Positions 46,843 through 58,091 of a stretch of DNA of 64,000 bases are shown one piece after another. The notes under the pieces are model-generated. The model had not been told where the DNA came from, searched no databases, and saw only the letters and a list, made by a program, of their open reading frames with translations. The position numbers were made by a program, and so were the translations under genes. Source of the DNA: Escallonia rubra (lineage: Eukaryota; Streptophyta; Magnoliopsida; Escalloniales; Escalloniaceae); the NCBI GenBank assembly GCA_033065855.1, contig JAVXUO010002979.1:1-64000 (forward strand), written 5' to 3'. Within the stretch, counting starts at the first letter, position 1. The number at the start of each line of letters is the position of its first letter.

Positions 46843-48120
46843 TTGCAAAAGGTGATGCTATGCGGGTGTTTGTGCGTGTGTAGAGGTGAAAACGGAATGG
46901 GAAGGGGGAATGTCGTAGGGAAGTATTGTGTGAGGTGTGTTTGTGGTGTTTTGTTTGTGTGAAAGGGGTTAAAAGGAAAGAGGAAAACAATAGCAATGAG
47001 GGGGTGCTACTGCTATCACTACAAAAAAAAGTGATCTGTTACGGCGCTCTACGCCGGCGGCCACGCGAAGGCGTTGCGGTATATTGCCTACAACAACACA
47101 ATTATGATAACCGTTGTTGTAGGTTCTATAGCAACGGTTTAAGCCGGCGGTCACATGTCCAGCGCTGCCATAGGTCAAATTTACACCCCACAACATGAGC
47201 GCCAAAATTTAGCGCCTAAACACATTCTATGCCGGCGGTCAAAAGGTTTTAGCCGGCTCACTTACTGTTGTTATAGAAAAATGCTGGTTTAATTTGATTT
47301 TTTTCTTCCTTTTTTATTTTTTTTGTTTTCCTCCATTAAACGCACGACTCTCTGGTTCGACTTTCAGTCTCTCACACGACTCATACACGACGCAATCAGG
47401 TTTTACTCTCTCTCTCTCTCTCTCTCTCTCTTCCTTCTCCATTCTTCATTCTCTATTAATTTCTTCTTTCTCTCCTTTTGCTGTGTTGTAATAGAGAACA
47501 TATCTTCCTTTATCGCTCAGTAAAGGGGAAAGAAGATCCTCGCTTGCCTGGAGTATAAGATCTAGAAGGGTTCAAGCTTTTTCTCTGGTTGAAGACTCTC
47601 ATCGGTCTCCAGAATGGGTGCTTTCCGATTTAGCTCACAGTGGAACACTACAGGCACCGTGAAGTCAGCCGGCAGAAGAGAGAAGTCAGCCGGCAGAAGA
47701 GAGAAGTCATGAATCAAATTAGCAAACGGTGTGCGTTCATGAGCCCATGCAATATGTGAAACATATAGTATTTTGCTGAATTTCTCTTCTCCTTTTCAGA
47801 ACTGAAGTCCCGCCGCTTCTCTAAAAGGATTCTTCAATTTGCTCTCGGATTGATCACACTTTGGGGTTCCATCTAATTAGGTATCTATTTCTTTCACCCA
47901 AGCAAATTGATGTACAATTGATTGTTTCTATGATGTTTACAAAGTTTTGCATTCGATTGTCCAATTGACAACATTATATTGTGATTTATTTCTCTGCATT
48001 GGAGTTATACTTCAATTTTACTCTCCTGCATTCAACAAAAGTACTATAGTTGAGCTGAGATGTTAGGTTGGAACCTGTTTCTAGAAATTAGTTGAAGAGT
48101 ACAGATTTTTTTCCCCGTAA

Positions 48121-48595
48121 AATGGCGAATGCTTGTAAAAGGAGGAATCGGATTAGGAAGCTTAAGATTAGCGGCATGCTATTTTTAGATGAGTTTAATA
48201 TTAAGAGGGGTATTTTCAATATTTATGAACAGCCTTTTAGACCTCTTTTGATATTTTAGACATTTTTATGATCAGTCTAGAAGCCACAGAGTATCTTCAA
48301 AGGCCTTTTCCTGAGGAAGAAGCTGTGGGTTCTTTGAAAGGGATGAACAAGGATAAAGCCCCTGGTTTGGATGGGTTCACAATAGCTTTATTCCAGTGAT
48401 ATTGCTCTGTGGTTAAGATTGACGTGCTGGATATTTTCCTAGCTTTTTTAGGTGTTGGTTCATTTGATGACTTAGAGAGAAGTGTTAACAGTTCTTCTAT
48501 ATATAGTGTTGGTCTCAAAGAGAGGGGAGGTAGAAGATATCATAATCTCCGGCCGATTAGTCTTTTGAGCAGTATCTACAAGATCGATTAGTTTC
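48121..48595 (+). pseudogene. LINE (L1-type) reverse transcriptase fragment inside the CACTA element
   Basis: Plus-strand reading: KRRNRIRKLKISG, then LQRPFPEEEAVGSLKGMNKD, KAPGLDGFT and NLRPISLLSSIYKI. These are the conserved N-terminal RT blocks of plant L1 LINEs (KAPGPDG and RPISL motifs). In-frame stops occur near 48259 and 48398, and the part between the motifs is eroded. The fragment stops at the SSIYKI motif, before the catalytic FADD-type block. It was carried in or inserted into the CACTA element. Confidence 0.85.
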
Positions 48596-48679
48596 AAATG
48601 TTTTCTTTTTAATCTTAGATGCGATCCCTATCCGTGGACTGGAAATGGTAAGACGCAGCCCTCAAATGCGACATACGCG

Positions 48680-49080
48680 GTGGTGGTGGCAATGGCTGCT
48701 GCAATTCTTCATTTTGCGGTTGCACCCTATCCGTTGTACCTTCTAATTCTGCTCATCTCGTGGCCGGTGGCATTACCGACGTCTCTGTTGTGCTATTTCT
48801 CGACGAAACAATTTTGCTGGAATCTTCTGTTGTTTTGTTTTCCAAAGGCGATGGAGGGTTTAATGTTTTCTCGAAAGAGAGCCACTGAAAGATGATATTC
48901 TCGCAACTGTAGCAGACACATATGCAAACAATCGAGAATATGAAAGCACTGGACGAGTTAACTGATTCCCACCTATGGGAAATCTCCTTCCCATGCCTGA
49001 GAATGTTATCCTTAGGAAACCAAGAAACTTCTCTGGGGTGGTTTGCTGAACACTAACACAGATTTCTACACGAAAACTGA
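48680..49080 (+). other. unidentified coding-like stretch within the CACTA element
   Basis: A frame from 48680 starts hydrophobic (PLYLLILLISWPVALPTSLL), and a shifted frame continues with PLKDDILATVADTYANN and later NLLPMPENVILRKPRNF. Composition is less AT-rich than its surroundings. It could be a captured host gene piece. I recognise no family, and the frames do not join without shifts. Confidence 0.25.
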
Positions 49081-50212
49081 AAAAGAAGAATACAGATTGC
49101 TTGAATGAAGGCAATGGAGATAGGCAGTGAAATTGTGTTTGGTTTTATTTGTTTTCAATTCTCAACTGGAAAGCCAAAAACAGTGGCTCAGAAGTATACT
49201 TGTGTCATTTTTTATAGGGAAAAGCCCAGCTGTTTGTTGGCCATTAAACTTAATTTTTTGGCCTTGAGGTTGGTTACTTCCTTGAAATCTGCATTCGTAT
49301 ATGGAGACACTGAGAGTACATTGTGGTTGGCTGTAAGTCACAGGAATGTCAAACATGTCTTATAGTTGTAAATTAGTTATTTATGGGATACTTGGTATTT
49401 TTTAACCTATAAATTCGGATAATTACTATGAAGGATGGACCAAAAGAGCAATCATGCTTCTATAACATAGCAGGGGACCTAGACCTTACTCCTAACATTG
49501 CATGAGTGAGGTGGGATAAAACCATACCCCTAGGAAATAAAAAAGTTAGTCGTAAATTAAAAGTTATGTTTACAATGAGTAAACCATGGATGTGCTAAAG
49601 ATTTCAGTACCGGTGAAATTTTACTTGTTATTGGATGTATCATCGTTCATCACTTACTCCCTGGGTTCTGAAATTTCAATCTCGAAAAATTGTTCTTGTT
49701 ACTTTGCCATAAATTCTCGCAATCACGTATCAATAGATGCTGATGGAAAGTGGAAGCTATGCAAGTCTAACAACATACACTTATAAAATCTTTTGCCTAA
49801 CAGCTCAAAAATAACAAGCAAAAAATGAGATTCAAAGATGGCTATTTGTGTTTAATATGTGAACATATTCCTTGTTGAACATATCTAAAGTGCAAAGAGA
49901 CTAGCAGATATAATATTCCTTTCTTATTCTTTATGTTTAACATGTGTTACCTTTGTATCAGGTTAATGCCGAAGTGAATGCAAATGGATTATTCTCGATT
50001 TTGGTGGTTAATGTTGATCATGTGCATGGGCGGCTACCGGATCGATTTGAAAATATGCATGAGGATTTATTAGGTCTTGTACAAATTAACTCGTAAAAAT
50101 CCTCTAACTTCGCTTGTTATTTCTAGACAAACGTGTGTTATTGTTCTAGAATTGAATAGATTGTGGTTCTTTTGTGACTAGCCAAGTCCTAATTTAGATT
50201 TAACCTGCATTT

Positions 50213-50220
50213 NGTTTTCN
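50213..50220. other. two ambiguous bases (N) in the assembly
   Basis: N at 50213 and 50220, inside the CACTA element. They do not affect any gene call. Confidence 0.95.
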
Positions 50221-51994
50221 CTAGCTATGATATGAGAAAAGCAATGTAAGAAAACATATCTATATACATGAGGTTGGCAATGTCGGCATTGTCTATTATT
50301 TTGCTCTCCTTTTCTTTTGGGTGATAACTTATAGAAGCTGTCAGAGTATTGCTGGCATAATTGAATTATTTTTTAAAAAAATCTAAATAAGCCTATGCCG
50401 GCGGTCGTATGTGCTGGCATAAGTCCATACATTCAAAAAAAAAAAAAAAAACAAATGCAAAATGAAACCTATAACGGCACAGGAACCGTTGACATAGATT
50501 CAATTATTAAGCAGTTTAATAAAATAAAAATAATACCTACCGCGGCGGTTCTTGGCATTGGCTTTGCTATTTTAACCAAAAATATAATAATTTAGAAATT
50601 TACCTATGCCGGCGCCTTTTACCGCCGGCATAGGTTTAGACTGCTGCTATTGGGAACATTAGAAGACGGATAGCGGAAGCCTTTTAGGGGCGGTCGACCG
50701 CTGTTATAGACCCCCTCAAACGCCGACATAGATCTACCGAAACGCGAGTAAAGGCGGCGGTCCTGTAGCGCCGTGTAAGCGTACGGCCACGTTTTTTCCA
50801 CTTTTCGCGGCGTTATAATAGGCGCCGGCGTAGACTTTTTTCCTTGTAGTGTATGTTAGTGTGTGTGTGCTTGGACATATAAAGTGTGTTGTGTGTGTAA
50901 GGGGAAAGGGGGGAACCTGCTATGTACTGCGTGAGTGTTTGGGTGATTGTATGTATATTTGCGGGCTGTTGATGGGTGAAGGGAAGCTGCCGTGAGGCAG
51001 CAAGTGCATGGTGTTTTATGTGTGAGATGTGAGGGTGGAATGATGATGTGGGTGTGAGAAGGGGCTGCCCTAGTGGCAGTGGCGGCGGGAGTGCGTGAAT
51101 TTTTGGTGTGTGTAGATGTGTAAGGGAGAGGGGAAAATCAGCTGGGAATGATGTTGTGCCATTTGATATATTGTGGGTGTGCATGAAGGCGTTGATGTGT
51201 TAGGCATGGATTGGCAAAAATAGCAGCTGGTCAGGCTATAATTAGTCTTAGGTCGACGGCCTGACCCTTGTACTCAAGTATATTTGTGTGTTATTATTTT
51301 CTCTTTGTCGTTTTCAGTCTTATTTCAGTTATGATGTTAGGTTCTTTTGTGGCAGCGCTTGATAAGGGAAAATACGTTGGTGTATTTGGGATCCGTTGAA
51401 AGCGGGGCTTCAAACTATTTAGGCTCAACTAAAGGTACTTTTAATTCTCTTACTATTTCTTACATGTACATGGATACCCATTAGAAAACCGATGTTTTAT
51501 ACTTGATGCCAACTTACTTTCAGTTAGCAATATGATTATTGATATTTGATGTCAATTGATTATAGTGCACATATTTCAAATTTCACTCCATAGAATTGGC
51601 GACTTAATTTCATAGTATTAGCTGCATGCTTGCAATTTTCTCGCTTAGAGTGTCAATCTAAATTTACACGGACATTCCTCATTACATAAGCCAAAATTGT
51701 TCCTGAGCATGTTTTGTTTTGACATGTGGAGAAAATGGAGCAACTTTTCTAAGTATAGAATGAACTGAGATTTAAAACCGACAACCTTTACAAAAATGGC
51801 TATATATGTCATGTATAATATAGGAAAACTACTTGTCATGTGAGCCTAGATCACGACATGATTTGAGCTTCCAATCAATGCATGTGTTTCATATCAGCAG
51901 TGTAGAGGTCACAAGTTTAGCTACCTATACACACAGCCAGCAAACAGTTTTAGATAACTGAGTTGGAGCTAAAATAACATAGCTGAGTGGGAGC

Positions 51995-52064
51995 ATTTGC
52001 TTCAGTTTTCACCATTGTGCAGTGTGCATTATCACACTGCACAATGGTGAAAACTGAAGCAAAT
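51995..52064. repeat. perfect 32-bp inverted repeat (hairpin)
   Basis: Arms 51995-52026 and 52033-52064 are exact reverse complements around a 6-base loop. In unit 2 the left arm is shortened to about 9 bp (near 56369-56377) because an LTR-like insert with a 24-bp loss replaced its outer part. Confidence 0.95.
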
Positions 52065-52368
52065 TACTAAAGATTGGTGCAAACTACTAAACTAACAACA
52101 AAGCTTATGGTAAAGTGAGATTCCTTTAAAACATAACTTCAGCGATCTCAAAGCGCAATGTTACTCAGTTTTAAAATCTTCTTGAGGTTTATAGGTATTC
52201 AATCATATCTGCCAAAAACAATTTACCGCTTAGACAATGAATTAGAGATGTACAAGAATTACATAAAAGAGTAAAATACCAAATATATCTTTAAAATAAA
52301 TAATCCGATTTACTAAGGGTGACTCAAAGTGAAACCATTTTTTTAAGTCACGAAATAATTTTCACTTC

Positions 52369-52560
52369 ACAACAAGACCCGAGGGTCACTCAGAGCCAAA
52401 GTGGCAGTTGGCAATCAGCAGCCTCAGAGACCCACCACAACCATTACTAAAACCATGCATTGACTTGAAGGAGCCAATAGCACGAGTCAGTCAACTGTTG
52501 CTAGGAAGCTGTGAAAGAAACCTCTCCATTTGAAATGTGTTCCAACCGCGTGCAGCATTA
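52369..52560 (+). promoter_or_regulatory. conserved LRK10-like upstream block (unit 1 copy)
   Basis: Copy of the block at 24893-25085 and 56968-57170, and inverted at 10409-10585 and 38747-38917. In unit 1 no receptor exon follows; unit 2 begins instead. Confidence 0.7.
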
Positions 52561-52725
52561 AAATTAAGGACAATGGTAGCTAGTTCCAATCAATTTGAAA
52601 AAAAGTGGGTTAAGAAATACAAGCCAAATAAGTCTGACATCACAACACAGTTTAGGTAAAAAGACTAATGGGATCTCTAGCATTGTCCTATACAAATGGC
52701 ATTTTAAAATTGATCATTCTTTGAG

Positions 52726-53973
52726 GGGTTAATTTTACGCTACACCATGTACTTAGGGGTCAGTTGCACCCTATACCTTAGGATTTTAAAATTGGAACCC
52801 AGCACCAAAATTTTAAAAATCTTGATTTTCGGCAACAAATGGCAGTCAATATGGCCTTTGACCACACGTCTGTTAATTTTTTAGGGGCAAAATAGTCTCG
52901 TTGCCCTTTATAAATGACATGGTGTCCATGTCATTTCCACGTAGTCAAATCCTCAGTCGATCTCTCCATTTGGACCCACCAGATTATCTTCTTCCCCCAC
53001 CCTCACCCTCACCAACCCACTCGTTTCTACCATTACCCTTACCGATACCACCAATTTACAAAGCCTTGTCACCACCTGACTTGCAAGCAAACCCTCCACG
53101 GCAACCAACCTACAAATCCCACCTCCATCCCGCATGAAAAACCACTGCCAACTGCCAACCCACGCGCCGACGGATCACACCCATCCACCATATCTGACCA
53201 CCCCACCATCCACCATTAAGCCATTTCAATTTTCCCCACCAACCAGCCACCGCCCACTATCCTTGCGGTGCCATCCGTAAGCCCTTTCACCAAACCTACA
53301 AATAACTAGCAGATCCAAATCCACAGCTACGGAATTCGTCGCCAGCAAAGTTGCTACCACATATCTGAGTCCCCGATCCCCTTCTCTTCATCTGCGTACC
53401 GGATTTGAGTCAGTAGCACCAGAATCTTGAACGGAGAAAGCCACGTCTACTGCTCCTTGGGTCAACAGCTGAAAGTTTTGGTTTTTAATCATGAAGTTTC
53501 TATCTAATTTGTTTGATCTGATGTTTAACGGTGGTATTAGTGTGTGTGTGTGTGTGTGTGATTAGGGAATGGTGTTGATGAGTGTGATGTTGCGTTGACC
53601 ATGGTTTGGTGGTGTTTACAAATGGTGGCATTGACAGTGGTTTGGTGGGGTTGCGGCGTTGATCTTGGTCTACCGGCGGTGGTTGAGTTTTGGTCTGCGA
53701 TTATATTGGGCTTTATCTGATTGAATTGGATGGCACATAGATGCCACATGGACACCATGTAGACGCCACAGGGATGATACCTTGGACACAATAAGCAAAC
53801 TGACAATTTTGTCCCTAAAAACGTAACAGACATTTGGTCAAAGGTCATATTGACTGTCATTTGGTGCCGAAAACCAAGATTTTTCAAATTTTGGTGCTGG
53901 GTGCCAATTTTAAAACCCTAGGGTGTTGGGAGCAACTGACCCCTAAGTACAGGGTGTAGCGTAAAATTTACCC
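52726..53973. mobile_element. Mutator-like element (MULE), 1248 bp, possible Pack-MULE
   Basis: Ends are GGGTTAATTTTACGC at 52726 and GCGTAAAATTTACCC at 53973, within long imperfect terminal inverted repeats of roughly 150 bp. A perfect 9-bp target duplication TTCTTTGAG lies at 52717-52725 and 53974-53982. The uninterrupted site, with one copy, is in unit 2 near 57326. No transposase frame is present. Between the repeats (about 52930-53500) the sequence is GC-richer, with Pro/Thr/His-rich frames unlike the surroundings, which suggests a captured gene fragment. Confidence 0.93.
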
Positions 53974-54169
53974 TTCTTTGAGGCAAGTGTTGGTGTCCGG
54001 ATGTTCTTGTTGGCCTCGAAAGAAAATAATGAGACAAGATGAGTTTCAAGGTTCATTGTCACATTACTTTACTAAGACGCAATTTGTCCCACCATTATAT
54101 GGAGCTAATGTGTAAAACGAAGTCATATTGTCAAACACCAAACCAGCCCCCCCCCCCTCTCACATTGCT

Positions 54170-57100
54170 GTTGCAAAAGGTGATGCTATGCGGGTGTTTG
54201 TGCGTGTGTAGAGGTGTAAACAGAAGGGGAAAGGGGTATGTCGTAGGGAAGTATTGTGTGAGGTGTGTTTGTGGTGTTTTGTTTGTGAAAGGGGTTAAAA
54301 GGAATGGGGAAAACAACAGCAATGAGGGGGTACTGCTGCTGTGTTAGTGTGTGTGTGTGCTTGGAAATATAAAGTGTGTTGTGTGTGTAAGGGGAAGGGG
54401 GGACCTGCTGTGTACTGTGTGAGTGTTTGGGTGATTGTATGTATATTTGCTGGGTGTTGATGGGTGAAGGGAAGCTGCCGTGAGGCAGCAAGTGCATGGT
54501 GTTTTATGTGTGAGATGTGAGGGTGGAATGATGATGTGGGTGTGAGAAGGGGTTGTCCTAGTGGCAGCGGGAGTGCGTGAATTTTTGGTGTGTGTAGATG
54601 TGTAAGGGAGAGGGGAAAATCAGCTGGGAATGATGTGTGTGCCATTTGTTATATTGTGGGTGTGCATTAGGGCGTTGATGTGTTAGGCATGGATTGGCAA
54701 AAATAGCAGCTAGCCAGGCTATAATTAGTCTTAGGTCGACGGCCTGACCCTTGTACTCAAGTATATTTGTGTTTTATTATTTTCTCTTTGTCGTTTTCAG
54801 TCTTATTTCAGTTATGATGTTAGGTTCTTTTGTGGTATCGCTTGATAAGGGAAAATACGTTGGTGTATTTGGGATCCGTTGAAAGCAGGGCTTCAAACTA
54901 TTTAGGCTCAACTGAAGGTACTTTTAATTCTCTTACTATTTCTTACATGTACATGGATACCTATTAGAAAACCGATGTTTTATACTTGATGCCAACTTAC
55001 TTTCAGTTAGCAATCTGATTATATATTTGATGTCAATTGATTATAGTGTACATATTTCAAATTTCACTCCATAGAATTGGGGACTTAATTTCATAGTATT
55101 AGCTGCATGCTTGCAATTTTCTTGTTTAGAGTGTCAATCTAAGTTTACACACGGACATTCCTCATTACATAAGCCAAAATTGTTTCCTGAGCATGTTTTG
55201 TTTTGACATGTGGAGCAACTTTTCTAAGTATAGAATGAACTGAGATTCAAAACCGACAACCTTTACAAAAATGGCTATGTCTCGTATAATGTAGAAAAAC
55301 TACTTGTCATGTGAGCCTAGATCACGACATGATTTGAGCTTCCAACCAATGCATGTGTTTCATATCAGCAGTGTAGGGGTCACAAGTTTAGTTACCTATA
55401 CACACAACCAGCAAACAATTTTAGATAGCTGAGTGGGAGCTAAAATAACATAGCTGAGTGGGAGACTTCTTTGCCAACTCTCAGCTGATGATAAGAGTTC
55501 GCAACAAAGTAAAACGCAAGCATGATGTGGTCGGCTCGAGCTAAAGAGCACACACTTGCACAAAATGAACACCTTCCAAAGAAGAGGTGACCCCTCGATG
55601 GGACATTCAAACACTTAGCACATGCAACAACTTGCATGCATAACTTTGTGTTAGGCTACCATGGGGCACATCCTTTAAAGGATCTCGAGATCCCATTATT
55701 CGTCTTTCCAAAGATGATTCTGAATAGCCTACTCATGCGACATTCTAAGACTTAGCTCTTGAGAGCTAGGCTTCTAGCACCCTACTTGGACAAAGTCCCA
55801 AGGCTTAAGCTCCCAAGAGCTTAGGTCGGAGCACATGTAGAAGAGAAATATTATTACCCCTATAAGTGGATGGAGAATCCCTTATAAATCTGACGCGTGT
55901 CTCAAGACACTAGGTATAAACTTCCTCAGCCAAACATTTTGGCTAAGGAAGTGGGGGGGCTTATGATATATAATTCAAATATAACTCCCAATAATTGGGG
56001 GACACCCGACGAATCCCAGTCAAACTGAGAGATTTTTTATCAGAATTCTAAAAGAGTTTTTAGAGATTGTGACGTGATCCTCAAGGATCCTAACGCGATC
56101 CTAACATATCTGGCCCACGGCCCAGCCCTACTAGGACTCTCCTCCTACAGCTATATAAAGGGATCTACCCCCCAAGTATGAGGACAATTACACAATTCAT
56201 GCTTTTTTCAGAGTTATTATTTTGTAGCTGCGCTCTGACTTAAGCATCAGAGAGTTCTCCGCTGGGAACCCCACCCGGCGGTCACTCGTTTTCTGTCTTG
56301 CATGTCATCAGTCAAGGCTCTGGTTCCGGAATTTGCGCGGAGCATATTTTTAGCAGCAACATGCAGTGTGCATGATCACACTGCACAATGCTGAAAACTG
56401 AAGCAAATTACTAAAGATTGGTGCAAACTACTAAACTAACAGCAAAGCTTATGGTAAAGTGAGATTCATTTAAAACATAACTTTAGCGATCTCAAAGCGC
56501 AATGTTACTCAGTTTTAAAATCTTCTTGAGGTTTCTAGGTATTCAATCATATCTGCCAAAAAAAATTTACCGCTTAGACAATGAATTAGAGATGTACAAG
56601 AATTACATAAAAGAGTAAAATACCAAATATGTCTTTAAAATAAATAATCCGATTTACTAAGGGTGACTCAAAGTGAAACCATGTACATTTGATAAGTCTT
56701 CAAGAATTTGAAGGTTATGTTACACATTTCTTATTTTGAAAATGTATTTATCGTTATTAATCAAACTCGACAATTGACCGATTGCACCGAACAAACCTCC
56801 ATGTGATGACATAGAAGGAACAAGAAAGTTGCTCCGTTATCCAGTATCTTAGAGAGTATTTGCTGGTAACTCACTGCATACCATTTCTGATATGGGTAAC
56901 TATAAAATTAAAGAAAACGTTATAACGTACCTCGAAACCATCTTTTTATGTCACGAAATAATTTTAACTTCACACAACAAGACCCGAGGGTCACTCAGAG
57001 CCAAAGCGGCAGTTGGCAATCAGTAGCCCTCATAGACCCACCACAACCATTACTAAAACCATGCATTGACTTGAAGGAGTCAATAGCACGAGTCAGTCAA

Positions 57101-57515
57101 CTGCTGCTAGGAAGCTGGGAAAGAAACCTCTCCCTTTGAAATGTGTTCCAACTTCCAACCGCGTGCAGCATTAAAATGGACAATGGTAGCTCGTTCCAAT
57201 CAATTTGAAAAAAGTGGGTTAAGAAATACAAATCAAATAAGTCTGACATCATAACACAGTTTAGGTAAAAAGACAAATGGGATCTCTAGCATTGTCCTAC
57301 ACAAATGGCATTTTAAAATTGATCATTCTTTGAGGCAAGTGTTGGTGTCCGGATGTTCTTGATGGCCTCGGAAGACCGAAAATAGTGAGACAAGATGAGT
57401 TTCAAGGTGCATTGTCACATTACTTTACTAAGACGCAATTTGTCCCACCACTCTATGGAGCTAATGTGTAAAACGAAGTCAAGTTGTCAAACACCAACCC
57501 CCCCCCCCACCCCAA
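54170..57515 (+). repeat. tandem duplication, unit 2 (carries an LTR-like insertion)
   Basis: Aligns with unit 1 from TTGCAAAAGGTGATGC to the poly-C run near 57505. It has no CACTA and no MULE, so it shows their empty sites. It carries an extra segment at about 55461-56360 absent from unit 1. It leads directly into the receptor exon remnant at 58092. Confidence 0.9.
55461..56360 (+). mobile_element. LTR-retrotransposon 3' fragment or solo-LTR-like insert
   Basis: The insert is defined by comparison with unit 1. It contains a purine tract GGAAGTGGGGGGG near 55948-55960, followed by TGATATATAATTC, a stretch with CTATATAAAGGG (a TATA-like signal) near 56151, and transcript-like pyrimidine-rich sequence. 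This looks like the 3' tail of an LTR retrotransposon plus its LTR. The 3' end does not show the matching terminus, and a target duplication is not clear, so type and boundaries are approximate. Confidence 0.5.
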
Positions 57516-58091
57516 ACACACTATATAAACGAAACCCCATTTTTTACGAAATGAAGATTTAAGTTGCATTCTAGGGTACAATATGAAACCCAATTTTACG
57601 TTGCATGTTGATTACATTTTTGCAATCCAAGAACAACTAACGATTTGCAAGATTGCTAAAAATAGAAAATGAAATATCTGCAGCAAATTAATTTCCTTCA
57701 ATATCTCAAGAGGATTTTTGTAACTTTTGTTTCAGTTTGTCCAACCAAGTTGCCTAACAAAGGCAGTGCATATATGTACATATATGCAGGCCGACCTTTA
57801 GATGCAAACCAACATAAGCAAAAGCCATCCAAAACATTTGATTTGCTTAACCCTCTAAACTATTGAAGAACATTTAACTCACGAGACATCGATCAGTCAA
57901 ATGAATCAAGCACAGAACTTTTGCTAACATTCACGTGGTAATTTAATTAATGCTAACATGCACCTTGTATTAAGAAACCACTTAATTTTATTTTCTCTCT
58001 CTTTGACCACAATTATAATGCAAATGTTCTAACAGCAAGTTGCTTTACTTGGTACAGTTTGTCAGTACATGTCTAGACTAGTTCAGTAAGA
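56968..58091 (+). promoter_or_regulatory. LRK10-like upstream region (unit 2 copy), leading into an exon
   Basis: 56968-57170 is the conserved block. 57590-58091 matches the proximal upstream region of the intact gene at 34509-37870 (inverted) and 25150-25603. Compared with 24854-25603 it has small indels. It preserves the site where the 606-bp-LTR element inserted in the other copy (near 56926, just upstream). Confidence 0.7.

Larger units (their letters stand above)
47017..50851. mobile_element. CACTA (En/Spm-type) transposon, 3835 bp, non-autonomous
   Basis: Ends are CACTACAA at 47017 and TTGTAGTG at 50851. The 3-bp target duplication TAT occurs at 47014-47016 and 50852-50854. The uninterrupted counterpart lies in unit 2 near 54335-54345. 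Both ends carry many subterminal copies of a GCCGGCGG/CCGCCGGC motif (47050-47250 and 50395-50830), as expected for CACTA transposase-binding sites. No TNP2-type transposase frame is present. The interior holds a LINE fragment (48121-48595) and short frames of unknown origin (48680-49080), so it may have captured other sequence. Confidence 0.93.
46843..54155 (+). repeat. tandem duplication, unit 1 (carries CACTA and MULE insertions)
   Basis: Starts TTGCAAAAGGTGATGC at 46843; the same start occurs at 54170. Removing the CACTA (47017-50851) and the Mutator-like element (52726-53973 plus one target duplication) leaves about 2.2 kb that aligns throughout with unit 2. Unit 1 also lacks about 250 bp present at 56687-56937; both breakpoints carry GAAACCA. 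The unit ends near a poly-C run. Its last part is the LRK10-like upstream region. The GT-rich first part yields only spurious His/Pro/Thr-rich frames. Confidence 0.9.

Noticed and set aside
44262..50851. One large CACTA element from 44262 to 50851
   Set aside because: The subterminal repeats of the two ends differ, while 47017 and 50851 share a target duplication and an empty site, so they form their own pair.
50813..51184. Minus-strand His/Thr/Pro-rich frame, repeated near 54295-54645
   Set aside because: It reflects GT-rich sequence on the plus strand, the frame changes between the two units, and it runs into the CACTA end.
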